NCBI RefSeq assembly: GCF_003233845.1
Contig: NZ_QKRB01000042.1
Span: forward strand, 62,001 to 126,000
DNA: 64,000 nucleotides
Source: Paenibacillus sambharensis
Lineage (GTDB): Bacteria > Bacillota > Bacilli > Paenibacillales > Paenibacillaceae
Direction of reading: 5' to 3'
The notes beneath the pieces are model-generated. The model saw nothing but the letters and a program-made list of their open reading frames with translations, was not told the origin of the DNA and made no database searches. The translations under genes and the position numbers were made by a program. This document shows positions 16,300-24,991 of this stretch, piece by piece (position 1 is the stretch's first letter; each line of letters begins with the position of its first letter).

Positions 16300-16947
16300 C
16301 CCGGCAAGCAGCAGCATGAGGAAGGAGAAGAGTACGATGGCACCAGCCCATATCCAGGCAAGCAGCGTCTCGTTACCTTCGACAGCAACGAATATAGCGG
16401 TGGGAATGGTCTGGGTGCGGCCGGGAATATTGCCTGCGATCATCAGGGTGGCGCCGAATTCTCCCAGGCCTCGTGCAAAGCCCAGAATATATCCTCCTGT
16501 AAGCGACCGGTAGGCGAGGGGGGCGGTGATATGGCGGAACACCTGCCATTCACCGGCCCCCTGTGCGCGTGCTGCATCTTCAACTTCTTGGTCAACCGCA
16601 TCGAAGCCTGCCCGCATGGTCCGGTATGCAAGCGGGAAAGCAACAACGGCAGCCGCTATAACAGCCGCCCCCCATGTGAAGATGATTGGCTGTCCAGTGA
16701 GCCATTCATAAGCCTGTCCAAGCCAGCTTCGGCGGCCAAGCGCCATAAGGAGTACGAAGCCAACGACCGTTGGAGGAAGGACGAGCGGAAGCAGCAGCAG
16801 GGTCTCTATAATCGTCTTGCCGGGGAAGCTTGCCCTGGACATCCATCTTGCGGCCGCTGCCGCTGCCAGGAAGACGATCAGACTGGAAGCAAGCGCAACC
16901 TTGATCGAAATGGCAATAGGGGGAAGAATAACAGACCAGTCATGCAT
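16282..16947 (-). CDS. modB: Molybdate ABC transporter permease ModB
   Basis: A 221-residue inner membrane permease with about five transmembrane helices and the binding-protein-dependent transport motif (EDAARAQGAGEWQVFRHITAPLA, the EAA loop that docks the ATPase). Sequence and length fit ModB of the molybdate/tungstate importer. It begins 5 bp after modA. No modC ATPase gene is found here, so the ATPase must be encoded elsewhere or shared. Confidence 0.85.
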   Translation of the reverse strand: MHDWSVILPPIAISIKVALASSLIVFLAAAAAARWMSRASFPGKTIIETLLLLPLVLPPTVVGFVLLMALGRRSWLGQAYEWLTGQPIIFTWGAAVIAAAVVAFPLAYRTMRAGFDAVDQEVEDAARAQGAGEWQVFRHITAPLAYRSLTGGYILGFARGLGEFGATLMIAGNIPGRTQTIPTAIFVAVEGNETLLAWIWAGAIVLFSFLMLLLAGLLERR

Positions 16948-16952
16948 ACTCG

Positions 16953-17768
16953 CTACTCCTTCTGCTCGGTCGGTATACGAAAGCCGTAATCACGGAACAG
17001 GTCCGAAGCTTCCTCGTTCAGCATGTAATTCAGCAAAGCTTCTGCTTCTTTACGGTTAGACGATTGCTCCACGACAGCCGCTTCATAAATGATCGGGCTG
17101 TGCCATAGTTCAGGTACCCAGTAGACGATGGATGTTCCGCTGCTGCTCGCGGCATCCGTCGAATAGACGAACCCCGCCTCGGCATTCCCGCTTTCCACAT
17201 AGGTAAGGACCTGTCTGACATCCTTGGCCATAATCAGCTTAGGCTTCAGCATCTTCCATAGACCGGCATATTCAAGCGTTTCCCGGGTATATCCGCCGGC
17301 AGGAACGACGTCCGGTTCCCCGACGGCAATGCGCTTGATCTCATCATGTAAAAGGTCCTCCAGCTTGGACGGCTGCACGGCCGCACCGGCAGGCGTAATC
17401 AGCACAAGCTCATTCAAGAGCAGCGGCATCCTGCTGACAACCGCCTTACTGCTGCTCAATTTATCCATTGGTGCAGTGCCGGCTGACAGGAACAGATCAA
17501 CGGGAGCCCCTTCAGCAATCTGTTTGGCAAGGGACCCTGAGGAACCAAAATTAAGGGTAATGGCAACTTCGGGATGCAGCTGCTCATAGGCAGCCGCCAG
17601 CTCGCGAAGACTGTCCTGCAGGCTTGCAGCCGCTGACACAATCAGCTCCGTCCTGTCAGCTTGACTGCCTTGGCCTGCACACCCGCTAGTGAGCATAGCG
17701 CCAAGTAGCAGGAATAAGTAAAGCAGCAGCAGGCGTATTGGCATCATGCCAGATAATCTCTCTTTCAT
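16953..17768 (-). CDS. modA: Molybdate-binding lipoprotein ModA
   Basis: A 271-residue substrate-binding lipoprotein. It has a basic start and hydrophobic stretch, then a lipobox ending LTSGC, followed by the ModA core LIVSAAASLQDSLRELAAAYEQ, TLNFGSSGSLAKQIAEGAPVDLFLSA and VESGNAEAGFVYSTDA. It captures molybdate outside the membrane and delivers it to ModB. ATG 17768 is chosen because GGAG lies 9 nt upstream; a TTG at 17777 touches the ribosome binding site. It is first gene of a modA-modB pair. Confidence 0.88.
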   Translation of the reverse strand: MKERLSGMMPIRLLLLYLFLLLGAMLTSGCAGQGSQADRTELIVSAAASLQDSLRELAAAYEQLHPEVAITLNFGSSGSLAKQIAEGAPVDLFLSAGTAPMDKLSSSKAVVSRMPLLLNELVLITPAGAAVQPSKLEDLLHDEIKRIAVGEPDVVPAGGYTRETLEYAGLWKMLKPKLIMAKDVRQVLTYVESGNAEAGFVYSTDAASSSGTSIVYWVPELWHSPIIYEAAVVEQSSNRKEAEALLNYMLNEEASDLFRDYGFRIPTEQKE

Positions 17769-17867
17769 TCCGGACAACTCCGATGCTTCAAATATGGAAA
17801 CTATACTAACATAACTGCTTCCTTAATGGAACTGTACGGTATGAATTAGGCTGCGCCCCGCGTTTAC

Positions 17868-17897
17868 TTGCAACTGATGCTGCCCGTTCAGTACAAT
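17868..17897 (+). promoter_or_regulatory. Putative sigmaA promoter of the iron alcohol dehydrogenase gene
   Basis: TTGCAA and TACAAT are separated by 18 bp, leaving a leader of about 110 nt that contains a small hairpin (GGTCC-GGCAT-GGACC). The rest of the 247-bp gap between the divergent modA and dehydrogenase genes shows nothing I recognise. Confidence 0.4.
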
Positions 17898-18015
17898 AGG
17901 GCATGAGGTCCGGCATGGACCTTGCAGCAGGAGATTGGGCGAGTAGGCTCTATCACTCCGTGCGAGAACTGGCGGGACATCTACATAATTTAACTACCGG
18001 GAGGCTGATTCGTGC

Positions 18016-19182
18016 ATGAATCCATTTCGCTTTTACAACCCCACCCAGCTTGTATTCGGTAAAGATACGGTCAGCGAGCTTGGTTCGCTGGTCGCGCCTT
18101 ACGGTTCATCCATTCTGCTCGTCTATGGCGGCGGAAGCATCAAGAAGACAGGGCTGTACGATAAGGTAAAGGAGCAGCTGGCATCGATTCATGCAACGGT
18201 GCATGAGCTGTCCGGCATCGACCCGAACCCAAGGCTCTCGAGCGTCGAGAAGGGCGTGCAGATCTGCCGGGAGAACGGTGTGCAGTTTATACTGGCTGTC
18301 GGCGGCGGCAGCGTCATTGATGCGGCCAAAGGAATAGCGGCAGGTGTCCCTTATGAAGGCTCGGTCTGGGATTTCTGTACGCGGAAGGCACAGGTGCAGA
18401 AAGCGCTGCCGCTTGGCGCGATCCTTACTCTGTCGGCCACCGGTACGGAAATGAACGGCAACGCTGTTATCACCAACTGGGATCTGAAGCAGAAGCGGGG
18501 CATGGGAAGCATTCATGTCTATCCGCGGTTCTCGATCTTGGACCCGACGCTGACGATGACGGTGTCCAAGGAGCAGACGGCCAATGGTATCGTTGACATG
18601 ATGTCACATGTATTTGAACAGTATTTCAGCCAGACGAAGGATACGCCGCTGCAGGAACGTCTGTGTGAATCCATTCTGCAGACTGTCGTGGAAAATGGGG
18701 AGACTGCTGTCCGGGAACCGAACAACTATGAAGCACGCGCGAATCTGATGCTGTGCGGCACTTATGCGCTGAACGGCGGCATGATCAGTGTCGGCATGCA
18801 AAATGACTGGGCTTCCCACGATATTGAGCATGCAATCAGTGCGATCTACGATATTGCGCATGGCGCAGGCTTGTCCATCGTATTCCCGAATTGGATGAAA
18901 TATGTCTATAACGCGCGGATCGACCGCTTCGTGCAGTATGCGGTACGGGTATGGGGCGTAGATCCGGCAGGCAAGACCGACGATGAGATCGCACTTGCCG
19001 GCATTCAGGCAACCAGAGACTTCTTCACCCGCATTGGCGCTCCGGCGACACTGTCTGATGTTGGCATAGGCGATGAGTCGCTGGATGTTATGGCTGCCGA
19101 CGCTGTGCGCTTTGGCCCGCTCGGTTCGTTCCGCAAGCTGGAGCAGCAGGATGTCCGTTCGATCCTGGAGATGTCACTGTAA
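18016..19182 (+). CDS. Iron-containing alcohol dehydrogenase (butanol dehydrogenase-like, YugJ-type)
   Basis: A 388-residue group III alcohol dehydrogenase, likely an NAD(P)H-dependent long-chain or butanol-type aldehyde reductase. The dinucleotide loop is AVGGGSVIDAAKGIAAG near residue 95. Metal ligands are seen as Asp in NGIVDMMSHVFEQ, His in that segment, His in ASHDIEHAI and His in IAHGAGLSIVFP. The fit to YugJ/YugK/BdhA proteins is good over the whole length. CGGGAGGC lies upstream of the ATG. It is monocistronic as far as visible. Confidence 0.88.
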   Translation: MNPFRFYNPTQLVFGKDTVSELGSLVAPYGSSILLVYGGGSIKKTGLYDKVKEQLASIHATVHELSGIDPNPRLSSVEKGVQICRENGVQFILAVGGGSVIDAAKGIAAGVPYEGSVWDFCTRKAQVQKALPLGAILTLSATGTEMNGNAVITNWDLKQKRGMGSIHVYPRFSILDPTLTMTVSKEQTANGIVDMMSHVFEQYFSQTKDTPLQERLCESILQTVVENGETAVREPNNYEARANLMLCGTYALNGGMISVGMQNDWASHDIEHAISAIYDIAHGAGLSIVFPNWMKYVYNARIDRFVQYAVRVWGVDPAGKTDDEIALAGIQATRDFFTRIGAPATLSDVGIGDESLDVMAADAVRFGPLGSFRKLEQQDVRSILEMSL

Positions 19183-19276
19183 GATTTTAACGAAGAACGG
19201 CTCATGAATTGCTGTAAACTGGTTATCCTAACTTCTGCGTACGTCTTATGGATGAACATGCCAGAGGAGGATAACG

Positions 19277-19624
19277 ATGCAGAATCAATTTCAGCAGGGG
19301 AACAGCCAGCAGATGTCGTATGAGCAGTTTCAGGAGCTGCAGCGCCAGCGCCAGGAGCAGGAGCAGATCGCAGCGCGCCAGGCTATCCAGAATATCGGTG
19401 CCGACCGGGAATCTGACCGGATGCGTTCGGTAGTCCAGCAGCTCCAGAGCGTAAGTCAAGAGCTTCAGATGGCTGAGAATCAGATCCAGGTTCAGATGGA
19501 TGCGCAGCTGCGCCAGCTGCAGCTGATCAAGCAGCGCATTCGCCAGTGCGAAAGCCTGATCCAGGAGAGCGTGGCCCGCCCCGTAGGCGGGCAAGGCATG
19601 GCAGGAATGCAGGGCATGCAGTAA
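19277..19624 (+). CDS. Gln-rich coiled-coil protein of unknown function
   Basis: I do not recognise this 115-residue protein. It is very rich in Gln and charged residues, with an almost unbroken predicted coiled coil over about residues 15-100 (ELQRQRQEQEQIAARQ, VQQLQSVSQELQMAENQIQ) and a Gly/Met-rich end. There is no signal peptide. AGAGGAGGATAACG precedes the ATG, so it is probably translated, and a terminator follows. Related short proteins of unknown role are likely limited to Paenibacillus and relatives; a spore or coat link is only a guess from its Gln-rich nature. Confidence 0.6.
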   Translation: MQNQFQQGNSQQMSYEQFQELQRQRQEQEQIAARQAIQNIGADRESDRMRSVVQQLQSVSQELQMAENQIQVQMDAQLRQLQLIKQRIRQCESLIQESVARPVGGQGMAGMQGMQ

Positions 19625-19645
19625 CAGCAGTTAAAGTTAACGGGG

Positions 19646-19699
19646 TAAAAAAATGGCTGTCCGATTTAGCAGAGTAACTGCTGGTCGGACAGCCTTTTT
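19646..19699. terminator. Bidirectional intrinsic terminator
   Basis: GGCTGTCCGA pairs with TCGGACAGCC, with a small inner GCAG/CTGC stem, seven As before and five Ts after. It serves the Gln-rich gene and the convergent uracil permease gene. Confidence 0.85.
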
Positions 19700-19709
19700 C
19701 ATGATAACG

Positions 19710-20999
19710 TCAGTGCTTGATTTGTTCTTCCGCTTCCTCGTTCGTAAGTCCGGTTACTTCCAGCAGCTTGAAGAACAGGCTGAGGATAATCGCGACCACG
19801 GTTGCGAGCGCCATCCCCTTAAGCTCCAGATGACCCCACTTAAATGTCGTTCCGCTCAATCCAAGCACGAGAACGACTGTCGTCAAGATCAGATTGACAG
19901 GCTTGCTGTAGTCCACCTTGGATTCAACAAGCATCCGTATGCCTGCAGCTGCTATGACGCCGAAGAGCATCAAGGAAACGCCGCCGATAACAGGAGGTGG
20001 TACTGCGCCGATGATGGCTGAGAGCTTCCCGAAGAAGGATAGCACAATAGCTGCGATCGCAGCCCCGCCTATTACCCAAACGGAATAGACGCGTGTAATG
20101 GCCATAACACCGATATTCTCGCCGTATGTTGTGTTCGGCGTGGAGCCGACGGCACCGGATATCATGGTTGAAATGCCGTTGCCGAGCAGAGAGCGGTGGA
20201 GGCCTGGATTACGAGACAGATCCTTATCCACCATATTGCCGGTGACGATCAGATGCCCAATATGCTCGGCAATGACGACAAGCGCTGCAGGTGCAATTAT
20301 TATAATACTGGCCCAGTCAAACTGCGGCGTTGTAAATTCCGGCACAGCCAGGAAGCTGGCCTCGGCAATTCCTTCCGTCTTGACCAAGCCAAGCGCCCAG
20401 GCCAATAGATAACCGCTTACGAAACCGATCAGAATCGGGATGATCTTCATGAACCCTCGGAACATGACGGAGCCGATAATGATAATCCCAAGCGTGATCA
20501 CGGACACGAGAATACTCTTCGGATCTGGTGTCCATTCCGGAGTGCCGTCACTGATCCAGCCAGCCTGCTGGGCCGCAACTGGAACCAGCTCCAGACCAAT
20601 GACCGCGATGATGGCGCCCATCGCGGCGGGCGGGAATACGACGTCCAGCCAGCGGGTGCCGGTCTTGCCGATCAACAGCGCAACCAGTGTGAAGATCGCG
20701 CCGACAACGATGAAGGCCCCTAGTGCTTTCGGATAGTTATCCGTGTTTCCGGCAAGCACAAGCATAACTGGAGACAGGAACGCAAAGCTTGAACCGAGAT
20801 ACGCCGGGATCTTGCCCTTGCAGATAAACAGGTACAGCAGGGTGCCGATGCCGTTCATCAGCAGAATAGTCGAGGCGTCAACCTCAAACAGGATGGGTAC
20901 CAGCACAGTGGAGCCAAACATGGCAAACAGATGCTGAAGACTAAGCGGGATGCTCTGTGATAACGGCGGCCGCTCGTCCACTTGAATAGTACGCTGCAC
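19710..20999 (-). CDS. uraA: Uracil permease (NCS2 family)
   Basis: A 429-residue membrane protein with about 14 hydrophobic segments. The start, VQRTIQVDERPPLSQSIPLSLQHLFAMFG, and the later VIAEHIGHLIVTGNMVDKDL (Glu and His of the NCS2 signature) and GSTPNTTYGENIGVMAIT match UraA/PyrP uracil:H+ symporters. The GTG at 20999, with AGGGGG about 10 nt upstream, is preferred over the ATG at 21041, which coincides with the expected transcription start. Confidence 0.85.
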   Translation of the reverse strand: MQRTIQVDERPPLSQSIPLSLQHLFAMFGSTVLVPILFEVDASTILLMNGIGTLLYLFICKGKIPAYLGSSFAFLSPVMLVLAGNTDNYPKALGAFIVVGAIFTLVALLIGKTGTRWLDVVFPPAAMGAIIAVIGLELVPVAAQQAGWISDGTPEWTPDPKSILVSVITLGIIIIGSVMFRGFMKIIPILIGFVSGYLLAWALGLVKTEGIAEASFLAVPEFTTPQFDWASIIIIAPAALVVIAEHIGHLIVTGNMVDKDLSRNPGLHRSLLGNGISTMISGAVGSTPNTTYGENIGVMAITRVYSVWVIGGAAIAAIVLSFFGKLSAIIGAVPPPVIGGVSLMLFGVIAAAGIRMLVESKVDYSKPVNLILTTVVLVLGLSGTTFKWGHLELKGMALATVVAIILSLFFKLLEVTGLTNEEAEEQIKH

Positions 21000-21046
21000 G
21001 AAATTATTTCCCCCTAGAAATATTTTGGTATATGTAGCCATTCAAC

Positions 21047-21076
21047 ATATTAACAGAATACGACATAAAGCTCCAA
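21047..21076 (-). promoter_or_regulatory. SigmaA-type promoter of the uracil permease gene
   Basis: On the minus strand TTGGAG and TAATAT are 18 bp apart, giving transcription from about position 21040 and a leader of about 40 nt before the GTG. No PyrR or riboswitch structure is evident. Confidence 0.5.
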
Positions 21077-21227
21077 ATTATTTTTTCTCACCCTATTAAC
21101 CTTGCGGATGTCCTGTTATAGGATGCCCGTATTTGTGCAAATCGTTTCGTCACTGGCGCTGAAAGGTAATGAAGAATAGCGGATGACCAGTACAAGTGTC
21201 GTCTAATCTGAAGCTGGGGGTGGCAGT

Positions 21228-21452
21228 ATGAAGGAATGGGAGAAAGTGCCTGATGAAAAGAAGCAGAAGGGGAACCGGGATCACCCGGAGCAGTATCCGA
21301 CCGACGAGGAAAGCTTATTCGACCAGTTTGAAAGCGAAAGGAATGTTGATCCTCTTCCGATGGAGGATATCGCAATGGAGCTCCGGGAAGAGAAGAAGCG
21401 GGACGGGGAAGAGAAGAGTGACTCATCCAGTGAACGGAAGCTGCGGCCATAG
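21228..21452 (+). CDS. Small highly charged protein
   Basis: A 74-residue, strongly acidic and lysine-rich hydrophilic protein (MKEWEKVPDEKKQKG; DEESLFDQFESERNVD; ELREEKKRDGEEKSD). No known domain, signal peptide or membrane segment; it is probably disordered. GGGGGTGG lies 6 nt before the ATG and a good terminator follows, so I regard it as a real gene of unknown function. Confidence 0.55.
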   Translation: MKEWEKVPDEKKQKGNRDHPEQYPTDEESLFDQFESERNVDPLPMEDIAMELREEKKRDGEEKSDSSSERKLRP

Positions 21453-21454
21453 CC

Positions 21455-21504
21455 GAAAAATGCTCCTGCCTCACGGGCTAAGCCCGAGTGACGGGAGCAT
21501 TTTT
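21455..21504. terminator. Bidirectional intrinsic terminator
   Basis: AAAAATGCTCCTG pairs with CGGGAGCATTTTT, with inner CAC/GTG and GGGCT/AGCCC stems. A-run before and T-run after allow use from both convergent genes. Confidence 0.85.
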
Positions 21505-21517
21505 CATGAGAATGGTG

Positions 21518-21835
21518 TCAGCGGCCCTGCCTTTTCCTCAGGGCTTCCTCTTCAATAATCTGGCTGACAGCAAAGGCCAGGTCATCATTGCCGAAGAGCG
21601 AGAGAACCGTGAGCACGGTCTCGTTATCTATCGGCCCGGCCTCCTCTTTAGGAACAGTCAATTCTACCGCTTGCTTCAGCGCAGCATTGTCGCCCTGTCC
21701 TGGGTAAGCACTTGTATAGACTTCAACAGGATTCCGGTCATGGTTCACACACCACTGTGCAAATATAAGAATCATCATATTCTCATCGCGTTGATAGCTG
21801 GCGATAATCTGGTCGCCGATTTTGTTATCTGACAT
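21518..21835 (-). CDS. Hypothetical protein
   Basis: A 105-residue soluble protein I do not recognise. It starts MSDNKIGDQIIASYQRDEN, has a central MILIFAQWCVNHDRNPVEVY segment and a Glu-rich helical end. The pattern looks like a small all-alpha protein. GAAGGAGCGG precedes the ATG at 21835, which is better than an in-frame start 36 bp upstream. It is monocistronic. Confidence 0.6.
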   Translation of the reverse strand: MSDNKIGDQIIASYQRDENMMILIFAQWCVNHDRNPVEVYTSAYPGQGDNAALKQAVELTVPKEEAGPIDNETVLTVLSLFGNDDLAFAVSQIIEEEALRKRQGR

Positions 21836-21999
21836 CGGTACCGCTCCTTCTGTATGGTGGTTGTACCCCAAGCATCAGCGCCATTATACCGAAGATGCAA
21901 ATAAAGTTCCAAAATTTTTTGAGTGCCCTCCCAAAAAGGTAGAATCCTGTCGAATAATATGTTGTAACGTCCAAACAGCTCTAGGGAGGAACACATCAG

Positions 22000-23076
22000 A
22001 TGAAAAACAGGACAATGTTAGGTATTGCGCTTCTAGCTTTTACACTTGCAGCGGGAACGGTGCATGCGGACACTACGGTAGTGGAGTCAAGCCAGACGGA
22101 AACCAGCCAGACGGAGGAAGCAACGACTGGAGCGGTTGCGACGGAAGAGACTGTCGAGACCACTGTAACCACTGGTACCGCCCAGAAAAGCACCGGGCAG
22201 CCCACAGAGCAGTCTGCCGGGGAAGCAGCAGGCAAGGCAGGAAAAGGCAAGCAGAAGGGCAAGCAGAGCGAGAGCAGCAAGGAAGAGGAGAAGCAGGGCG
22301 GTGCTAAAGGTCTGCAGAACGCTTATGAGAATGTAAAAGACAAGCCGGCAGGCGAACGAATTGCCGCTAAACTAAAAGATAAATATGGAATTGAAATAGC
22401 ACCTGATGCTGTTCCAGCTGAGGTTGCCGCTGAACTGGAGGCTGAAGGTGAGCTGGAGGCAGCTGCCGATGTGCTAACCGAAGCGATTCAGGATGATGTT
22501 ACGAATGTAGAGAATTACAAGAAGCTTGGCAAAGTGAAGAATAAGATGGGCCAGAAGGGTGTTAAGACCTATATCAATGGCAAGGAGCTTGTTTCTGATG
22601 TGCCTCCTGTAGTCAAGAGCGGCCGGACGCTTGTGCCATTCCGGGCGATTGCCGAGTCCCTGCAGGCGGAAGTTCAGTGGGATGCCAAGACCAAGACCGT
22701 GACGGTAACGAAGAACGGCACCGAGGTTAAGGTTGTGCTGGGAAGCAAGACAGCTACTATTAACGGCAAGGAAGTCACGATTGACGTGCCGGGCGAGATG
22801 AACAAGAACCGCGTCTTCGTGCCGCTGAGGTTCATCAGCGAAGCCTTGAAGGCAAATGTACAGTGGGACAAGGAAACATCGAGCGCCATTATCGTAGGAG
22901 AAGCTGAAGCAGCGGCGGCGGCTGGCACGGCTCAGGAATCAACAGCAGCTGAGGCTCCAGCAGCCGAAGGAACGACAGCAGATCAGCCGGTAACCGATGC
23001 CCCAGCGGCCGGAGAGACGGCTGCCGAGCCGACAACGACAGAGACATCGGCTGATACGACCACCCAGCAAGCATAA
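22000..23076 (+). CDS. Secreted copper-amine-oxidase-N-like (stalk) domain protein
   Basis: A 358-residue exported protein. Signal peptide at residues 1-23 (cleavage after TVHA). A low-complexity Thr/Glu/Lys-rich region follows to about 100, then a helical segment (GLQNAYENVKDKPAGERIA), then a copper amine oxidase N-terminal-like stalk domain at about 188-305 (YINGKELVSDVPPVVKSGRTLVPFR, then NRVFVPLRFISEALKANVQW) with two repeats of the LVPxRxIxExLxAxVxWD motif. An Ala/Thr/Glu-rich tail ends it. Such domains are common in Paenibacillus envelope proteins; ligands are unknown. AGGGAGG precedes the ATG. Confidence 0.75.
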   Translation: MKNRTMLGIALLAFTLAAGTVHADTTVVESSQTETSQTEEATTGAVATEETVETTVTTGTAQKSTGQPTEQSAGEAAGKAGKGKQKGKQSESSKEEEKQGGAKGLQNAYENVKDKPAGERIAAKLKDKYGIEIAPDAVPAEVAAELEAEGELEAAADVLTEAIQDDVTNVENYKKLGKVKNKMGQKGVKTYINGKELVSDVPPVVKSGRTLVPFRAIAESLQAEVQWDAKTKTVTVTKNGTEVKVVLGSKTATINGKEVTIDVPGEMNKNRVFVPLRFISEALKANVQWDKETSSAIIVGEAEAAAAAGTAQESTAAEAPAAEGTTADQPVTDAPAAGETAAEPTTTETSADTTTQQA

Positions 23077-23101
23077 TATACTTAATCAAGCAGTGCCAAT
23101 A

Positions 23102-23143
23102 AGGCTGGCCGGATCAATATAAGATCCGGCCAGCCTCTTTTTT
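23102..23143 (+). terminator. Intrinsic terminator
   Basis: A perfect 13-bp stem (GGCTGGCCGGATC and complement), a 7-nt loop and TCTTTTTT follow the stalk-domain gene. Confidence 0.9.
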
Positions 23144-23160
23144 ACATGCAGCGTTTCTTA

Positions 23161-24750
23161 TTAATAAGGGTCGGCTTCATGGCCTTTGCGCTCCGCCTTC
23201 TCGGCAGCCGCAGGCGAATTCTGCTGAACGCCTTCCTTCATCCCGGAGGCTTCTTGCTTCAGCCCCTCCTTAACTCGTCTGCCGTAGTCAGCATCCGCTT
23301 GGGAGAAGTAGCTGACCATCCGCTCCTGGATATCAGGATTGCAAATCTTCAGCGCTGTGACAAGGTTGGAAATGAGTTCGTCACGTTCCCAATCCTCGAA
23401 GGAGCGGTAGGTTTCTCCTGCCTGCTTGAAGTCATTCGGCCGGTCGATCTTCTCACGGACAAGCTTGGCATCGTAATACGGCTCATGCGGCTTGCCCTGC
23501 TGGGGAGCTTCCTTCAATCCGCCCATCGAGGAAGGCTCATAGTTGACATGCGGGTTCTGCCCAGGCGCCCGGTCAACCTTGTACTGCATCTGACCGCCGC
23601 TCTGATTAGTCGCGACGCGGTTCTTCGGCGCGTTGATTGGCAGCTGCAGATAATTCGAGCCAACCCGGTGGCGCTGCGTATCTGAATAGGAGAAGGTACG
23701 GCCCTGCAGAAGCTTGTCGTCCGAGAATTCGAGTCCGTCCACCAGTACGCCTGTGCCGAACGCGGCTTGTTCCACCTCGGTGAAATAGTCCTCCGGATTA
23801 CGGTTCAGCGTCATTTTGCCTACAGGGAGGAAAGGGAACTGGTCGGTTGGCCAAAGCTTCGTCGGATCCAGCGGATCAAAATCCAGCTCCGGGTGTTCGT
23901 CATCACTCATAATCTGAACACAGAGCTCCCACTCCGGATAGTCGCCCTCCTCAATTGCGTGATAAAGATCCAGCGTCGCATGGTTGAAGTTTGTTGCCTG
24001 AATCTCATTAGCTTCCCGCTGGGTCAAGTTCTTGATCCCCTGCTTCAACGGCTCCCAATGATATTTGACAAGCACTGCTTCACCCTCAGCATTCACCCAC
24101 TTGTATGTATTAACACCGGAGCCCTGCATCTGGCGGTAGTTCGCCGGGATTCCCCATGGCGAGAAGACGAACGTAACCATATGAGTCGCCTCGGGAGACA
24201 TGGATACGAAGTCGAAGAAGCGGCGCATATCCTGGGCGTTGGTGATCGGGTCCGGCTTGAAGGCATGAACCATATCCGGAAATTTCAGCGGGTCGCGGAT
24301 GAAGAAGATCTTCAGATTGTTGCCGACCAGGTCCCAATTTCCTTCTTCCGTATAAAATTTCACCGCAAAGCCGCGCGGGTCCCGCAGTGTCTCCGGCGAA
24401 TGGCCGCCGTGGATAACGCTCGAGAAGCGCACGAATACAGGCGTCTGCTTCCCTGGCTCCTGAAACAGCTTGGCCCTCGTGTATTTGGACACGGGCTCGT
24501 CGCCAACTTTGCCGTATGCTTCAAATACTCCATGGGCGCCAGCGCCACGTGCATGCACGACACGCTCGGGGATGCGTTCGCGGTCAAAGTGGGAGATTTT
24601 CTCCAGAAAGTGATAGTTCTCGAGTGTTGCAGGACCGCGGCTGCCAACCGTTCTGATATTCTGGTTGTCCGTAATGGGATGGCCCTGCCGGTTCGTCAGT
24701 GTCTGTTCGTTGCTTGGTGCTCCCGGCTTCTTGCCGTTCTGTTCGTTCAT
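23161..24750 (-). CDS. Haem catalase
   Basis: A 529-residue monofunctional catalase that dismutates hydrogen peroxide. The distal site is [15 protein letters not shown] (catalytic His), with Asn in the [17 protein letters not shown] region; the proximal haem ligand Tyr lies in [14 protein letters not shown]. Length fits clade 1/3-type catalases such as KatA/KatX with a short hydrophilic C-terminal extension ([13 protein letters not shown]). AAAGGTGG precedes the ATG. It is divergent from a MATE exporter gene. A PerR-type operator was looked for but not convincingly found. Confidence 0.92.
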   Translation of the reverse strand: MNEQNGKKPGAPSNEQTLTNRQGHPITDNQNIRTVGSRGPATLENYHFLEKISHFDRERIPERVVHARGAGAHGVFEAYGKVGDEPVSKYTRAKLFQEPGKQTPVFVRFSSVIHGGHSPETLRDPRGFAVKFYTEEGNWDLVGNNLKIFFIRDPLKFPDMVHAFKPDPITNAQDMRRFFDFVSMSPEATHMVTFVFSPWGIPANYRQMQGSGVNTYKWVNAEGEAVLVKYHWEPLKQGIKNLTQREANEIQATNFNHATLDLYHAIEEGDYPEWELCVQIMSDDEHPELDFDPLDPTKLWPTDQFPFLPVGKMTLNRNPEDYFTEVEQAAFGTGVLVDGLEFSDDKLLQGRTFSYSDTQRHRVGSNYLQLPINAPKNRVATNQSGGQMQYKVDRAPGQNPHVNYEPSSMGGLKEAPQQGKPHEPYYDAKLVREKIDRPNDFKQAGETYRSFEDWERDELISNLVTALKICNPDIQERMVSYFSQADADYGRRVKEGLKQEASGMKEGVQQNSPAAAEKAERKGHEADPY

Positions 24751-24991
24751 TTGTCAGCCACCTTTCAAATAGTTGGAAATTATAACATTACAAAATTACC
24801 CTTGTCATTAATTGAGCTAAACAGCAGAAGCCGTTATCAGGATGAAGATTGGATGAAGATAAGATTAATGTTCAGCATCTGTGCCAGCAGGACAAGATAG
24901 TGACAGAATGCCTAAACATTGCGGATGCATAAGAACGGGGCCCTATGATAGGTTGGATAAGTAGTTCAATTGCAAACGGAGGATGCTATAT

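Noticed and set aside
24776-24795. AT-rich sequence before the catalase gene resembling a PerR box
   Set aside because: TTATAAC and ATTACAA are adjacent without the central base needed for the 7-1-7 PerR consensus, so I do not call it.
23767-24900. Long plus-strand open frame opposite the catalase gene
   Set aside because: It is antisense to a clear catalase gene, has a Cys/His/Arg-rich composition unlike real proteins and no suitable ribosome binding site.
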